From: Bin87 sp965261195
GTDB taxonomy: Bacteria; Chloroflexota; Dehalococcoidia; Lucifugimonadales; UBA3495
DNA: 64,000 nt
Direction of reading: 5' to 3'
NCBI GenBank assembly: GCA_965261195.1
Contig: OZ253455.1
Span: forward strand, 1,364,001-1,428,000
Position numbers and translations under genes: made by a program. Below the pieces are notes generated by a model. That model saw only the letters and a list, made by a program, of their open reading frames with translations. It was not told the origin of the DNA and ran no database searches. Positions 33,836 to 42,429 of the stretch are shown piece by piece (within the stretch, counting starts at the first letter, position 1; the number at the start of each line of letters is the position of its first letter).

Positions 33836-34360
33836 TTGCCAGAAATGGACCCCATACTCCAGCTGACTGGCATATTTGCCGGGAGCATCATCGCCGTGGT
33901 GACGCTCCTGTGCAGCGTGTATGCCTGGGACAGCAACCGCCGGCAGCAGGACACGCAACGCCAATTCCGGGAAGCGCGCGAAGATATGCAGCGCCAGTTC
34001 CAGGAAGCGCGGGAAGATATGCAGCGCCAGTTCCGGGAAGCGCGGGAAGACCGGCAGCGCCTGCGCGAAGATATGCAACGCCTGCGCGAAGATATGCAGC
34101 AGCAGTTCCAGGAAGTGCGGGAAGACCGGCAGTTCCTCCGCGAAGATATGCAGCAGCAGTTCCAGGAAGCGCGGGAAGACCGGCAGCGCCTGCGCGAAGA
34201 TATGCAGCAGCAGTTCCAGCAGGTCCGCGAGGAAAATCGCCGCGAGCACTTGGAGATTCTGCGGGTAATCGCCCAGCACCTGCACATTGAGGACGGCAGG
34301 GTGGTGGTCCCGGTGGGCGACGCCGATCTGACGGGGACGCCGGCCCCGGCTGACAACTAG
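33836..34360 (+). CDS. Membrane-anchored coiled-coil protein, family B copy 1
   Basis: 174 residues from a TTG start with GGAGG 9 bases upstream (an in-frame ATG is three codons later). One membrane segment (about 8-30, GIFAGSIIAVVTLLCSVYAW) is followed by a long, highly charged helix of 11-residue units like EDMQRQFQEAR mixed with 7-residue REDMQRL units (about 40-130). A conserved end follows: EHLEILRVIAQHLHIEDGRVVVPVGDADLTGTPAPADN. The coiled coil is presumably cytoplasmic or periplasmic and oligomeric; the function is unknown. It is the first of three tandem copies. Confidence 0.65.
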   Translation: MPEMDPILQLTGIFAGSIIAVVTLLCSVYAWDSNRRQQDTQRQFREAREDMQRQFQEAREDMQRQFREAREDRQRLREDMQRLREDMQQQFQEVREDRQFLREDMQQQFQEAREDRQRLREDMQQQFQQVREENRREHLEILRVIAQHLHIEDGRVVVPVGDADLTGTPAPADN

Positions 34361-34403
34361 CTGCCCAGTTCAGCCCCCACCCCTATAGCGGAAGATACCA
34401 AAG

Positions 34404-34874
34404 TTGGCAGAGATGGAACCAGTACTCCAGCTGAGCGGCATATTCGCCGGGAGCATCATCGCCGTGGTGACGCTCCTGTGCAGCGTGTATGCCTGGGACA
34501 GCAACCGCCGGCAGCAGGACACGCAACGCCAATTCCGGGAAGCGCGGGAAGATATGCAGCGCCAGTTCCAGGAAGCGCGCGAAGATATGCAGCGCCGGTT
34601 CCAGGAAGCGCGCGAAGATATGCAGCAGCAGTTCCAGGAAGCGCGGGAAGACCGGCAGCTCCTCCGCGAAGATATGCAACGCCTGCGCGAAGATATGCAG
34701 CGCCTGCGCGAAGATATGCAGCAGCAGTTCCAGCAGGTCCGCGAGGAAAATCGCCGCGAGCACCTGGAGATTCTGCGGGTAATCGCCCAGCACCTGCACA
34801 TTGAGGACGGCAGGGTGGTGGTCCCGGTGGGCGACGCCGACCCGACCGGGACGCCGGCCCCGGCTGACAACTAG
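34404..34874 (+). CDS. Membrane-anchored coiled-coil protein, family B copy 2
   Basis: 156 residues from a TTG start, otherwise as copy 1 but with a different number of EDMQRQFQEAR/EDMQRLR units. Membrane segment and C-terminus are nearly identical at the DNA level, and the 43-base spacer before it is repeated before copy 3. GGAAG replaces the GGAGG of copy 1, so translation may be weaker. The gene is likely co-transcribed from the promoter at 33802. Confidence 0.65.
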   Translation: MAEMEPVLQLSGIFAGSIIAVVTLLCSVYAWDSNRRQQDTQRQFREAREDMQRQFQEAREDMQRRFQEAREDMQQQFQEAREDRQLLREDMQRLREDMQRLREDMQQQFQQVREENRREHLEILRVIAQHLHIEDGRVVVPVGDADPTGTPAPADN

Positions 34875-34917
34875 CTGCCCAGTTCAGCCCCCACCCCTAT
34901 AGCGGAAGATACCAAAG

Positions 34918-35355
34918 TTGGCAGAGATGGAACCAGTACTCCAGCTGAGCGGCATATTCGCCGGGAGCATCATCGCCGTGGTGACGCTCCTGTGCAGCGT
35001 GTATGCCTGGGACAGCAACCGCCGGCAGCAGGACACGCAACGCCAATTCCGGGAAGCGCGCGAAGATATGCAGCTCCTCCGCGAAGATATGCAACGCCAG
35101 TTCCAGGAAGCGCGCGAAGATATGCAACGCCAGTTCCAGGAAGCGCGCGAAGACCGGCAGCTCCTCCGCGAAGATATGCAACGCCTGCGCGAAGATATGC
35201 AGCAGCAGTTCCAGCAGGTCCGCGAGGAAAATCGCCGCGAGCACCTGGAGATTCTGCGGGTAATCGCCCAGCACCTGCACATTGAGGACGGCAGGGTGGT
35301 GGTCCCGGTGGGCGACGCCGACCCGACCGGGACGCCGGCCCCGGCTGACAACTAG
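34918..35355 (+). CDS. Membrane-anchored coiled-coil protein, family B copy 3
   Basis: 145 residues from a TTG start, one 11-residue unit shorter than copy 2. Membrane segment, coiled coil (about 40-105) and the conserved HLEILRVIAQHLHIEDGRVVVPVGDADPTG end are as in the other copies. A terminator built on a dispersed palindrome follows 44 bases later. Confidence 0.65.
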   Translation: MAEMEPVLQLSGIFAGSIIAVVTLLCSVYAWDSNRRQQDTQRQFREAREDMQLLREDMQRQFQEAREDMQRQFQEAREDRQLLREDMQRLREDMQQQFQQVREENRREHLEILRVIAQHLHIEDGRVVVPVGDADPTGTPAPADN

Positions 35356-35387
35356 CTGCCCAGTTCAGCCCCCGCCCCAGGTACGAC

Positions 35388-35429
35388 CCTCACCCCAACC
35401 CCTCTCCCATAAAAGGAGAGGGGCTTTTT
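35388..35429 (+). terminator. Terminator formed by a dispersed palindrome copy
   Basis: The dispersed repeat CCCTCACCCCAACCCC is followed by CCCCTCTCC (35399-35407) pairing with GGAGAGGGG (35415-35423), then CTTTTT. It closes the family B array, an example of the repeat acting as terminator. Confidence 0.75.
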
Positions 35430-35577
35430 CGCACCATCAACTCCGTTTTGGGCTAAACCCGCAATCGCTGCGCGGTGCGACGGTGGCCTTGGTTGGATAA
35501 GATTATGGCAACCGCACATCGGTTGTTTGAGGTCAGTTTGGTCGCCAGGATTGGTCGCCGGGAAAAGGAGCGCGGTT

Positions 35578-36363
35578 ATGCAGCAAGTGGTTAGAGGCTC
35601 TCACGCCAGCAGGATGATATTTTGGGTTGCTATGGTGGGGTTGCTGTTGGTTGCTCTGCTGGGCGCGCTGGGCGCCGGCCCCGATGAGCCGCCGGGAGAC
35701 AGCGCCATCAGGGTGGGCCACGACGGCGATGGCGGCGAGCCGGCGGGAGCCAGCCCCGGCGCAACGGGAGCCAGCCCCGGCGCAAATGAAAGCCGGTGGG
35801 ATGTTTTTGAAGGCCACGCCTTCGCCGCCGGCCACCTTACGCCCAACGGGTTGCCGCTGGTGGCCTGCCTCGGCGGCTGCGAAGCTGGGTACGTTAGCGA
35901 TCCGGTAACGGTGGGGTCCGAGGGACGCTACGCAGGACTGAAGGTTGCGCGCGAGCAGTCCGACGCGGCCGCCGGGGTCGACGGCGACGTGGTTACCTTC
36001 TGGTTGGTGGGCGAGGAGAATCGGGTGCGCGCTGACCAGGCGGTGCTGTTCCTGGGCAGCGCCCAGACTCGCAAGCTGCACCTGAGCTTCGCCGCCGTTC
36101 CCTCTGTGCCCGGCGTGGAGGAGCAGGAAGAGGTGGCCGCAGCTCCGGTGGACGAACTACCCAGGTGGTCCACAACCGATTTGACGGTGCCCAACCCGGC
36201 CGATCTGGGCCTGCTGCCGTCGGATTCGGCGCAGGCATTCGCGGCTACAACCTTCCGGATCGGCGGGCTACCGCTGCTGCCGGGGTTTGCTATCGTGCTG
36301 GGATTTCTGCTGGCGCTGACCGGCGGGTCGATGCTCATCTACCGCCGCCGCCTGACCTGGTAA
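35578..36363 (+). CDS. Bitopic membrane protein with beta-rich extracellular domain
   Basis: The ATG at 35578 has AAAAGGAG 8 bases upstream. The 261-residue product has an N-terminal membrane segment (about 12-33, MIFWVAMVGLLLVALLGALG), then a linker with two SPGA(T/N) repeats. A beta-rich domain follows (about 75-175, FAAGHLTPNGLPLVACLGG...VTFWLVGEENRVRADQAVLF), and a C-terminal membrane segment (about 230-252) ends YRRRLTW. The domain resembles the N-terminal domain of the collagen-like protein (GLPVPEGT...MVTFMVGDRTSAFTYEW). It is probably a surface protein; the function is unknown. Confidence 0.65.
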   Translation: MQQVVRGSHASRMIFWVAMVGLLLVALLGALGAGPDEPPGDSAIRVGHDGDGGEPAGASPGATGASPGANESRWDVFEGHAFAAGHLTPNGLPLVACLGGCEAGYVSDPVTVGSEGRYAGLKVAREQSDAAAGVDGDVVTFWLVGEENRVRADQAVLFLGSAQTRKLHLSFAAVPSVPGVEEQEEVAAAPVDELPRWSTTDLTVPNPADLGLLPSDSAQAFAATTFRIGGLPLLPGFAIVLGFLLALTGGSMLIYRRRLTW

Positions 36364-36390
36364 GCGGTCAAGTGGCGGCGACTGGGGTTC

Positions 36391-36422
36391 CCTCACCCCG
36401 GCCCTCTCCCACGGGGAGAGGG
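36391..36422. repeat. Dispersed CTCACCCC palindrome
   Basis: CCCTCACCCCGGCCCTCTCC followed by CACGGGGAGAGGG forms a hairpin between convergent genes; it may act as a terminator. Confidence 0.7.
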
Positions 36423-36460
36423 AGTGCGTAGCGTAGGGGGCAGCCCTGATGCGCTCGGTA

Positions 36461-37138
36461 TCACAGCAGGCGGAACTGGGGCGTCAGCAGGCCGATTTGC
36501 AGGCTGGGCGGCAGATTGTTGCGCGTTACCTGCAACCGGCCCTGGGGTTCCAGGGCGCCCTCCGCTACGCCCAGTTCCCGCAGGAAGGCCGTTGGACTGT
36601 CCGGCTCGATAGTTGACGGTTCGCCGCCGGCCCGGTAGTGCATGGGGATGAGCCACCTGGCATCCAGCTGCTGCGCCGTCTGGTTGATGGCCCGGTAGGA
36701 CAACAGGTTGTGTTCGGCGCCGCCGGCGGGAGCCAGCACCACGTCGGCCGGCCCCACCAGGTCAACCTCCTGCGCGGTCAGCGGCTGCGTGATGTTACCC
36801 AGGTGGCAGATGTTCAGGCCGTCGATGGTAACGGTGTAGGCGACGTTGCGTTGCTCGCGCAGCGTATCCGCCGGCAAGGGCGACATCACGGCCCTGATGA
36901 TGATGCCCTGGAATTCGTACTCGCCGGGCATATTGAAAACGCGTGGGTTGCCGGGCAGGTCGGAGGCGTCGTTGTGCAGCGAATCGTCGTGGCTCACCGT
37001 AACCGCCACCACGTCCTGCGTTTGCCGTGGGTCGATGCGCACGCCCAGCAACTGCGAGTACGGGTCCGTAATCACCGCCAGCCCGGTTGCAGAGGAGCGG
37101 AGTCGGAAGCAGGCGTGCCCCAGCCAGTAAATGTCCAT
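36461..37138 (-). CDS. MBL-fold (UlaG-like) protein with degenerate metal site
   Basis: A 225-residue metallo-beta-lactamase-fold protein, recognisable by MDIYWLGHACFRLRS, GNPRVFNMPGEYEFQGI and LNICHLGNI. The family's metal motif H-x-H-x-D-H is SHDDSLHND here: first and last His remain, but the second His and the Asp are changed. The usual HLGD reads HLGN. A hydrolase with a full dinuclear site is therefore unlikely; it may be inactive or bind metal differently. The gene follows bioY on the same strand, 65 bases downstream. Confidence 0.75.
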   Translation of the reverse strand: MDIYWLGHACFRLRSSATGLAVITDPYSQLLGVRIDPRQTQDVVAVTVSHDDSLHNDASDLPGNPRVFNMPGEYEFQGIIIRAVMSPLPADTLREQRNVAYTVTIDGLNICHLGNITQPLTAQEVDLVGPADVVLAPAGGAEHNLLSYRAINQTAQQLDARWLIPMHYRAGGEPSTIEPDSPTAFLRELGVAEGALEPQGRLQVTRNNLPPSLQIGLLTPQFRLL

Positions 37139-37165
37139 AGTCAGCCAGCGTCAGAGGGTGAGGAA

Positions 37166-37236
37166 TGTGGCCCGGTTGAGGGATGCTACCCGGTTGAGGG
37201 ATGCTACCCGGTTGAGGGATGTTGCCCGGTTGAGGA
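37166..37236. repeat. 18-base tandem repeat at the bioY 3' end
   Basis: Four copies of CCCGGTTGAGGGATGCTA and variants. The bioY stop codon (37204-37206) lies inside a unit, so unit gain or loss changes the protein's C-terminus. Confidence 0.7.
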
Positions 37237-37869
37237 ATGCGGCCGGGGTGCGAATCGGTCGAGCAACGCCCATCCGCCGGGCACCACCAGACTGGCGGCA
37301 ATCAGCTTGACGAGGTCGCCGGGGACGAAGGGGAACAACCCGCACTGCCAAACGTCGGCGCAACCCCAGGCGCTGGCAACCTCGGCGGGCAGAAAAAGGT
37401 TCAGCTGGAGCAGGCCCGGCACGTACAGCGTCGCGTTGCCGAGCAGCATGGCCGCCAGCACCCAGGGCCGACGGCTCCATCCCCGCTGGCACAGGTAGCC
37501 GACCACTGCCGCCGCCGGTATGAATCCGACGATGTAACCGCCGGAGGACAGCAGCCAGAACCAGCCTGATGCTCCGCCGGCGAAGAACGGCAGGAAGGCG
37601 CCTTCCACAGCGTACAGCGCCAACGCCGCCCCGCCGCGCCATCCGCCCAGCAGCGCGCCCACCAGCAGCACGGCGAAGGTCTGGCCGGTGATGGGCACCG
37701 GCGTGAATCCCAGCGGCACCTTGATTTGGGCCAACAACGCTACCAGCAGGCTGCCGGCAACAATCAGCGCGATGTCGCGAGCGAGGCGCGCCGTACCGTC
37801 GGAACCGGGCAGGATCAGCTCGGCCAGGGTGCCTGGAACCAGTGTGGTCGAATTGGATTGAACTTGCAT
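37204..37869 (-). CDS. bioY: BioY-type biotin transporter S component
   Basis: From the ATG at 37869 the product has 221 residues. It is a six-helix BioY: ARDIALIVAGSLLVALLAQIKVPLG, then FTPVPITGQTFAVLLVGALLGGWRG, the family's most conserved block. GAFLPFFAGGASG and YIVGFIPAAAVVGYL follow, with LFPFVPGDLVKLIAA near the end. It takes up biotin, alone or with shared EcfA/EcfT energising subunits, which are not in the window. The last 10 residues (SSTGQHPSTG) are encoded by an 18-base tandem repeat. An in-frame TTG 15 bases earlier is an alternative start. Confidence 0.9.
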   Translation of the reverse strand: MQVQSNSTTLVPGTLAELILPGSDGTARLARDIALIVAGSLLVALLAQIKVPLGFTPVPITGQTFAVLLVGALLGGWRGGAALALYAVEGAFLPFFAGGASGWFWLLSSGGYIVGFIPAAAVVGYLCQRGWSRRPWVLAAMLLGNATLYVPGLLQLNLFLPAEVASAWGCADVWQCGLFPFVPGDLVKLIAASLVVPGGWALLDRFAPRPHSSTGQHPSTG

Positions 37870-38123
37870 AGTTTGCGGGTGCAACCGATGGTGTCATACG
37901 GGGCGCTGGTCGGTAGATATGCCGATGGGCAATGGGCGCCGCAACCACACATCCTATACAGCAAATTCGTGGTCGTCAAACCGAAATCTATGGCGGCGGC
38001 GCCGGTGGCGGATTCGTGGGCCGAGCGCCGGCGAATGCGTCCGTTGCGCCCGTCCGTTTTGGCATTCTGAGCGGCACAGCGCTCCTTGCCCACCCTCGCG
38101 GGCCGGTGTTATTGTAGTGTTCC

Positions 38124-39911
38124 ATGACTACGCGAATCAGTAACGAAGACATCGTGCGCCTGTTCAACGAAATGGCGGCGATGCTGGAAATCAAGGGCGA
38201 CTCGGTTTTCAAAATCCGGGCCTACCAGCGCGCGGCGAATACCATTGAGCAGCTGAGCTGGTCGTTGGCCGCTGCTGTTGCCGATGGCGACGACCTGCGG
38301 AAGGTTCCCGGTATCGGCAAGGCCATCAGCGAGAAGGTTCAGGAATATGTGGCGACCGGCCGAGTGGCGGCTTACGACCGCTTGGCCGAAGAATTGCCGC
38401 CCAACGTACTGGAGCTGCTGGAAGTCCCCGGTATGGGCCCCAAGACCGTCAAGGCAGCCACGCAGGAGCTGGGCATCGGATCGATTGCCGACCTGGAAAT
38501 GGCCGCCCTGGATGGCCGGCTGGCGCAGCTGCCGCGCATGGGAAAGCGGTCGGCGGAAAACATCCTGCGGCACATCCGGGCCCGACGTATGCGCTCCGAC
38601 CGTACCCCGCTGGGTATCGCAACCGAAACCTGCGAGGCCATCACCGCCGCACTGTTTGAGGCTTGCCCCAGCCTGGTGAGCGTTACGGCTGCCGGGTCGC
38701 TGCGCCGGTGGGAAGAAACCATCGGCGACCTGGATCTCATCGCCGTGTCGGAACGACCCGAAGAGACCGGCCCGGCGCTGGCGGCATTGCCGTCGGTTCG
38801 CGAAGTCCTGGTTGCCGGCGACGCCAAGACATCGGTGGTGGTGGACCCGGGCATCCAGATCGATTTGCGCATCGGGGAGCCGGATGCCATGGGCGCCATG
38901 CTGCAATACTTCACCGGCAGCCAGCAGCACAACATCCGCCTCCGGGACTACGCCAACCGGCAGGGTTTGTCCCTGAATGAGTACGGCATAACCGTAATTG
39001 AAAATGGCGAGACGGAGCGGTTTGCTGACGAGGCGTCGTTCTACGGACGGTTGGGTCTGCCCTGGATACCGCCGGAATTGCGCCGCGGCTCCGATGAACT
39101 GGACGCCGCCCGCAACGGCAGCCTGCCCGAATTGCTCGTTGAATCTGATTTGCGCGGCGACCTGCATCTGCACAGCGACTGGAGCGATGGCAAGTTTCCC
39201 CTGGAGGAGATGGTTGCAGCGGTGGCGGCCATGGGCTACGAATATATGGCGTTGACCGACCACTCCCAGGGCTTGGGCGTGGCTAACGGTCTGACTCCGG
39301 ATCGCCTGGAACGCCAGATCGGGGTGCTGAAAGCGCTGCAGGAACGCTATGGAATGACCATCCTGTGCGGCTCGGAGGTCGACATCCGCGCCGACGGCGC
39401 AATGGATTTCCCGGACGACGTGCTGGCGATGCTGGATTGGGTGATTGCGTCGGTGCACAACGCGATGAGTCAGGAACGCGACGTGATGACAGACCGGATC
39501 AGGCGCGCGATGGAGAACCCTTACGTAACGGTAATCGGCCATGCGTCCACTAGATTGCTGGGGCGGCGAGACCCGGTGGACTTCGACATTGAGGCATTGC
39601 TCCAGACCGCCCGAGCTACCGGAACCGCAATGGAGATTAACGCCGCTCCCGAACGCCTTGACTTGAAGGATACCCACGCCGCCCGCGCCCGGGAGTTGGG
39701 CGTCCCGCTGGTCATCAATACCGATTCTCACCACGTGGACGGTCTGGTAAATCGGCGGTTCGGCGTGGCGGTAGCCCGGCGCGCGTGGTGCGGCCCCGAG
39801 CACATCCTGAATACCTACCCGCGGGAGGCATTCCTCGGCTGGCTGCGCGCTCCCAAACCGCACCGCGCCGCTCACTTTGCGTCGATGGTGTTGGCGGGCG
39901 CCGCCAGGTAG
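38124..39911 (+). CDS. polX: DNA polymerase/3'-5' exonuclease PolX
   Basis: A 595-residue family X polymerase with PHP domain. The 8-kDa-like N-terminus (FNEMAAMLEIKGDSVFKIRAYQRAA) is followed by helix-hairpin-helix motifs (VPGIGKAISEKVQEY, VPGMGPKTVKAA), then the nucleotidyltransferase palm with the carboxylate pair in ETIGDLDLIAV (about 200). The C-terminal PHP exonuclease carries GDLHLHSDWSDGK (about 344), LTDHSQGLG and GSEVDIRADG. It acts in gap-filling base-excision repair. Its stop lies 5 bases before the next ATG. Confidence 0.95.
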   Translation: MTTRISNEDIVRLFNEMAAMLEIKGDSVFKIRAYQRAANTIEQLSWSLAAAVADGDDLRKVPGIGKAISEKVQEYVATGRVAAYDRLAEELPPNVLELLEVPGMGPKTVKAATQELGIGSIADLEMAALDGRLAQLPRMGKRSAENILRHIRARRMRSDRTPLGIATETCEAITAALFEACPSLVSVTAAGSLRRWEETIGDLDLIAVSERPEETGPALAALPSVREVLVAGDAKTSVVVDPGIQIDLRIGEPDAMGAMLQYFTGSQQHNIRLRDYANRQGLSLNEYGITVIENGETERFADEASFYGRLGLPWIPPELRRGSDELDAARNGSLPELLVESDLRGDLHLHSDWSDGKFPLEEMVAAVAAMGYEYMALTDHSQGLGVANGLTPDRLERQIGVLKALQERYGMTILCGSEVDIRADGAMDFPDDVLAMLDWVIASVHNAMSQERDVMTDRIRRAMENPYVTVIGHASTRLLGRRDPVDFDIEALLQTARATGTAMEINAAPERLDLKDTHAARARELGVPLVINTDSHHVDGLVNRRFGVAVARRAWCGPEHILNTYPREAFLGWLRAPKPHRAAHFASMVLAGAAR

Positions 39912-39916
39912 CCGGA

Positions 39917-40708
39917 ATGACTACTGTCGCTGATGAGGTTGGCTTCCTGGTTGCCGCCCCCCACCTGGACAACCAGGACTCCACCGTTGCGAGTCTGCGG
40001 GTTATTGACCGTTTGCGAACCACTGCGGGCCGCACCGAGCCCTGGTACCGGGCAATACTGCGCGCAATCAGCGAATGGACGTTGACGTCGGAAGACGTCG
40101 CCCAGCGTCGCTGGCGCTATGTCATTGCGGGCGAAGCGCTGGACTGGATCACGCTGGCGCACCGCCTCACCACCGAAATTCCCGACGCCATCCCGCCGGC
40201 CGAGCTGAATGCGTTGCTATTCAGGGGCCGATTACCCCGGGATATTGACCCGGAGCAATTCCGCAGCAGCATCGGCCCTTACCGTTACACGGCGCACCTG
40301 AATTTCTGGTACGGCGTAACGGTGGAGGAAGCCTTGCAGTTGGCCGTCGAGGACACGATACGTAAAAACCGGCGGGCCCTGTGTTATCAGGATAACGAAA
40401 CGGTGGTGCAGGAATCTTACCGGCATCTGTACGGTGCAACCCAATCCGAACTGGCCGACCAATTTTTGTCGGCGTCGGCTGGCGCGTGGGGCAATAACCT
40501 GAATGCGTTGTCGCTGACGGCGTACCAGGAGTTCACCTACTGGCTGTTCAAAAAGCGCGTCCACAAGTGGCATCCGGCCCGGGTTGCCAGCGACACCCGC
40601 CGGGGACTGGAAAAATTACGAACGCTGCAGTCCGGCGCTGAATCCGACGAACGCGAAAACCCGCTTGCGCCGGGCTACGTTATCCAGGGTGCTCTGCCGC
40701 CCGGTTGA
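39917..40708 (+). CDS. Conserved protein of unknown function downstream of polX
   Basis: The ATG at 39917, 5 bases after the polX stop, is favoured over an in-frame upstream start that would overlap polX. The 263-residue protein is helix-rich and soluble. Notable stretches are TEPWYRAILRAISEWTLTSE, RRWRYVIAGEALDWITLAHRL, PPAELNALLFRGRLP and AYQEFTYWLFKKRVHKWHPARV. I do not recognise a domain. The tight spacing implies translation coupled to polX, and so perhaps a role in DNA repair. It ends at a bidirectional terminator. Confidence 0.7.
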   Translation: MTTVADEVGFLVAAPHLDNQDSTVASLRVIDRLRTTAGRTEPWYRAILRAISEWTLTSEDVAQRRWRYVIAGEALDWITLAHRLTTEIPDAIPPAELNALLFRGRLPRDIDPEQFRSSIGPYRYTAHLNFWYGVTVEEALQLAVEDTIRKNRRALCYQDNETVVQESYRHLYGATQSELADQFLSASAGAWGNNLNALSLTAYQEFTYWLFKKRVHKWHPARVASDTRRGLEKLRTLQSGAESDERENPLAPGYVIQGALPPG

Positions 40709-40740
40709 TGCTGCCAGCGTTAGCCCCCGAACAACGAAAA

Positions 40741-40775
40741 ACGGCCCGCTGCAATGTGATGCAGCGGGCCGTTTT
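40741..40775. terminator. Bidirectional terminator between convergent genes
   Basis: ACGGCCCGCTGCA pairs perfectly with TGCAGCGGGCCGT, with AAAA before and TTT after. It serves both the polX-linked gene and rpsA. Confidence 0.92.
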
Positions 40776-40796
40776 GATTGCCGGGTTGGCAATGGA

Positions 40797-41891
40797 TTAC
40801 AGGCCGTAAACCTTCCGGTAGCTGAGGCTCATGCGCTTGCGCTCAGTGTCGATGCTGAGGATCTGCACCTTGATTTCCTGGCCCTGATAGACGATCTCTT
40901 TGGGGTGTTCCATTCGGCGGGCGGACAATTCGGAGATGTGGACGAGACCCTCGACCCAATCCTCCAGCTTGACGAACGCCCCAAAATCCATCAGGCGCGT
41001 AACCGTGCCATCAACCACATCGCCAACCTGATAACGATCGGGCACTGAATCCCAAGGCTCAGGCTGAGTCCGCTTCAGGCTCAACGAAATCTTGCTGTTT
41101 TCCTTGTCGACGCGGAGCACCTTGAGCGTGAGTTCGTCGCCAATGCTGACCACTTCCTCCGGCGACTTGACCATCGCCCAGGACAACTCGGAGATGGGCA
41201 CCAATCCTTCAGCGTCACCCAGGTCAACGAATGCGCCGAAACCGCGCATGGAGCGCACGGTTCCCTGGACAATCTGTCCTTCTTCCAGCACTTCCAACAG
41301 GCGTTCCTTGGCCGCGTTGCGGAGCTGACGCCAGATGCGCCGTTCCGTCAGCACCAGTTTCTCGCGTTGGGCATCCAGTTCCAGGATGTTGAAACGGGCA
41401 TCTTCGCCGATGCGGGCATCCAGATGCTCGATGCGGCCTTCTTTGGGCACCGGCGCCATTTGGGAAAAGGGCACGAAGCCGCGGACGCCGTTCCAGTCAA
41501 CGACCAAACCGCCCTTGTTGTGCTGGACCACCTTGGCGTCGACTTCCGAGTCCTTTTGGTGCAGGTCAATTAGATCTTCCCAAACCTGTTTTTCCTGGGC
41601 CTGGTCGAATGAGAAGACGGCCATGCCGCCCGGCCCCCGGTTGTTGACGTGGACGACCATAACTCGAGAGCCGGGCACCATGAGCGCCCGTCTCTCGTCG
41701 GTCAAAGTGCGCATTTCCTGGGGTGGTACGATTCCTTCGGTCTTCAGTCCGGCGCTGATGACAATTCCTTCGGCATCAATGCGCACGATTTCCCCGGTTA
41801 CCAGATCGCCTCGTCGGTAATCCCGTGGCGCAAACGCCGATTCAGGGAGTTCCGACATATCGGTTACTGCGTACGGGTCATAGGCTACCAT
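40797..41891 (-). CDS. rpsA: S1 RNA-binding domain protein (ribosomal protein S1-like)
   Basis: 364 residues with four S1 OB-fold domains (about 27-95, 112-180, 196-266, 283-352). Each has the hallmark G-x-V pattern (GDLVTGEIVRIDAEGIVIS, GTVRSMRGFGAFVDLGDAEGLVPIS, GTVTRLMDFGAFVKLEDWVEGLVHIS). Four-domain forms are usual for Gram-positive-type S1 proteins. It binds mRNA on the 30S subunit and helps initiate translation. AGGAG lies about 11 bases before the ATG, and a bidirectional terminator follows the stop. Confidence 0.92.
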   Translation of the reverse strand: MVAYDPYAVTDMSELPESAFAPRDYRRGDLVTGEIVRIDAEGIVISAGLKTEGIVPPQEMRTLTDERRALMVPGSRVMVVHVNNRGPGGMAVFSFDQAQEKQVWEDLIDLHQKDSEVDAKVVQHNKGGLVVDWNGVRGFVPFSQMAPVPKEGRIEHLDARIGEDARFNILELDAQREKLVLTERRIWRQLRNAAKERLLEVLEEGQIVQGTVRSMRGFGAFVDLGDAEGLVPISELSWAMVKSPEEVVSIGDELTLKVLRVDKENSKISLSLKRTQPEPWDSVPDRYQVGDVVDGTVTRLMDFGAFVKLEDWVEGLVHISELSARRMEHPKEIVYQGQEIKVQILSIDTERKRMSLSYRKVYGL

Positions 41892-42429
41892 CAGTATAGT
41901 TGCTCCTTAATCTTGCTTACGGCCCAATGTTGCGGCCGCATCGGCGTGGCAGGCAATAGTCTCCTTCGCGAGACGCTATCCTACAATTCACCTGCCTAAT
42001 AATACTTATGTCAGGGGTTAATTGCAACCGCCTGACGCAGAAATCCCCGAAACGCGTAGATTGGAGGGTTTGGCGCTGCCCGGTTCGTCGCAATCGTCGT
42101 AAGTTGGCGGCTTGCTCCGAGCGGTACGACCCCGGTTGCTGCCAGCTCATTGGGTTGACCAAATCAGCAATCGCCGCTCACCCGTACCCCTTTGGATTTG
42201 TCATTGCGAGGAGCGAGCGACGTGGCAATCTCGATGAGGTAGAACACACGTCGGCGAACCACCGCTGTTACGGCGACGAGATTGCCACGCTACGCTCGCA
42301 ATGACAAAGTGGGTACGCATGAGGCAATCGCCGCTCTTCTCAATATGGACAATTCCGGGGGTGCAGTGCTAACATTTTTTGGATTACATAAACCTGTTGG
42401 CTGTTTCCCCGACGATACTGGATGGCATT
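41892..42429. other. Long gap between divergent rpsA and valS
   Basis: 538 bases. The only recognisable structure is one full copy of the dispersed TGTCATTGCGAG element at 42199-42305. The open frame at 42008-42304 is largely this repeat and is not supported as a gene. Promoters of rpsA and valS should lie here, but no convincing boxes were found. Confidence 0.5.
42199..42305. repeat. Dispersed TGTCATTGCGAG element, copy B
   Basis: A 107-bp unit bounded by TTGTCATTGCGAG and CTCGCAATGACA, with GACGTGGCAATCTCGATGAG and GAGATTGCCACG inside and a GTCGGCGAACCACCG centre. Confidence 0.8.

Noticed and set aside
38109..39875. 588-residue leftward open frame opposite polX
   Set aside because: Antisense to a well-supported PolX gene and without features of its own.
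42008..42304. 98-residue rightward open frame in the rpsA-valS gap
   Set aside because: Its second half is a dispersed TGTCATTGCGAG repeat and it has no ribosome site.
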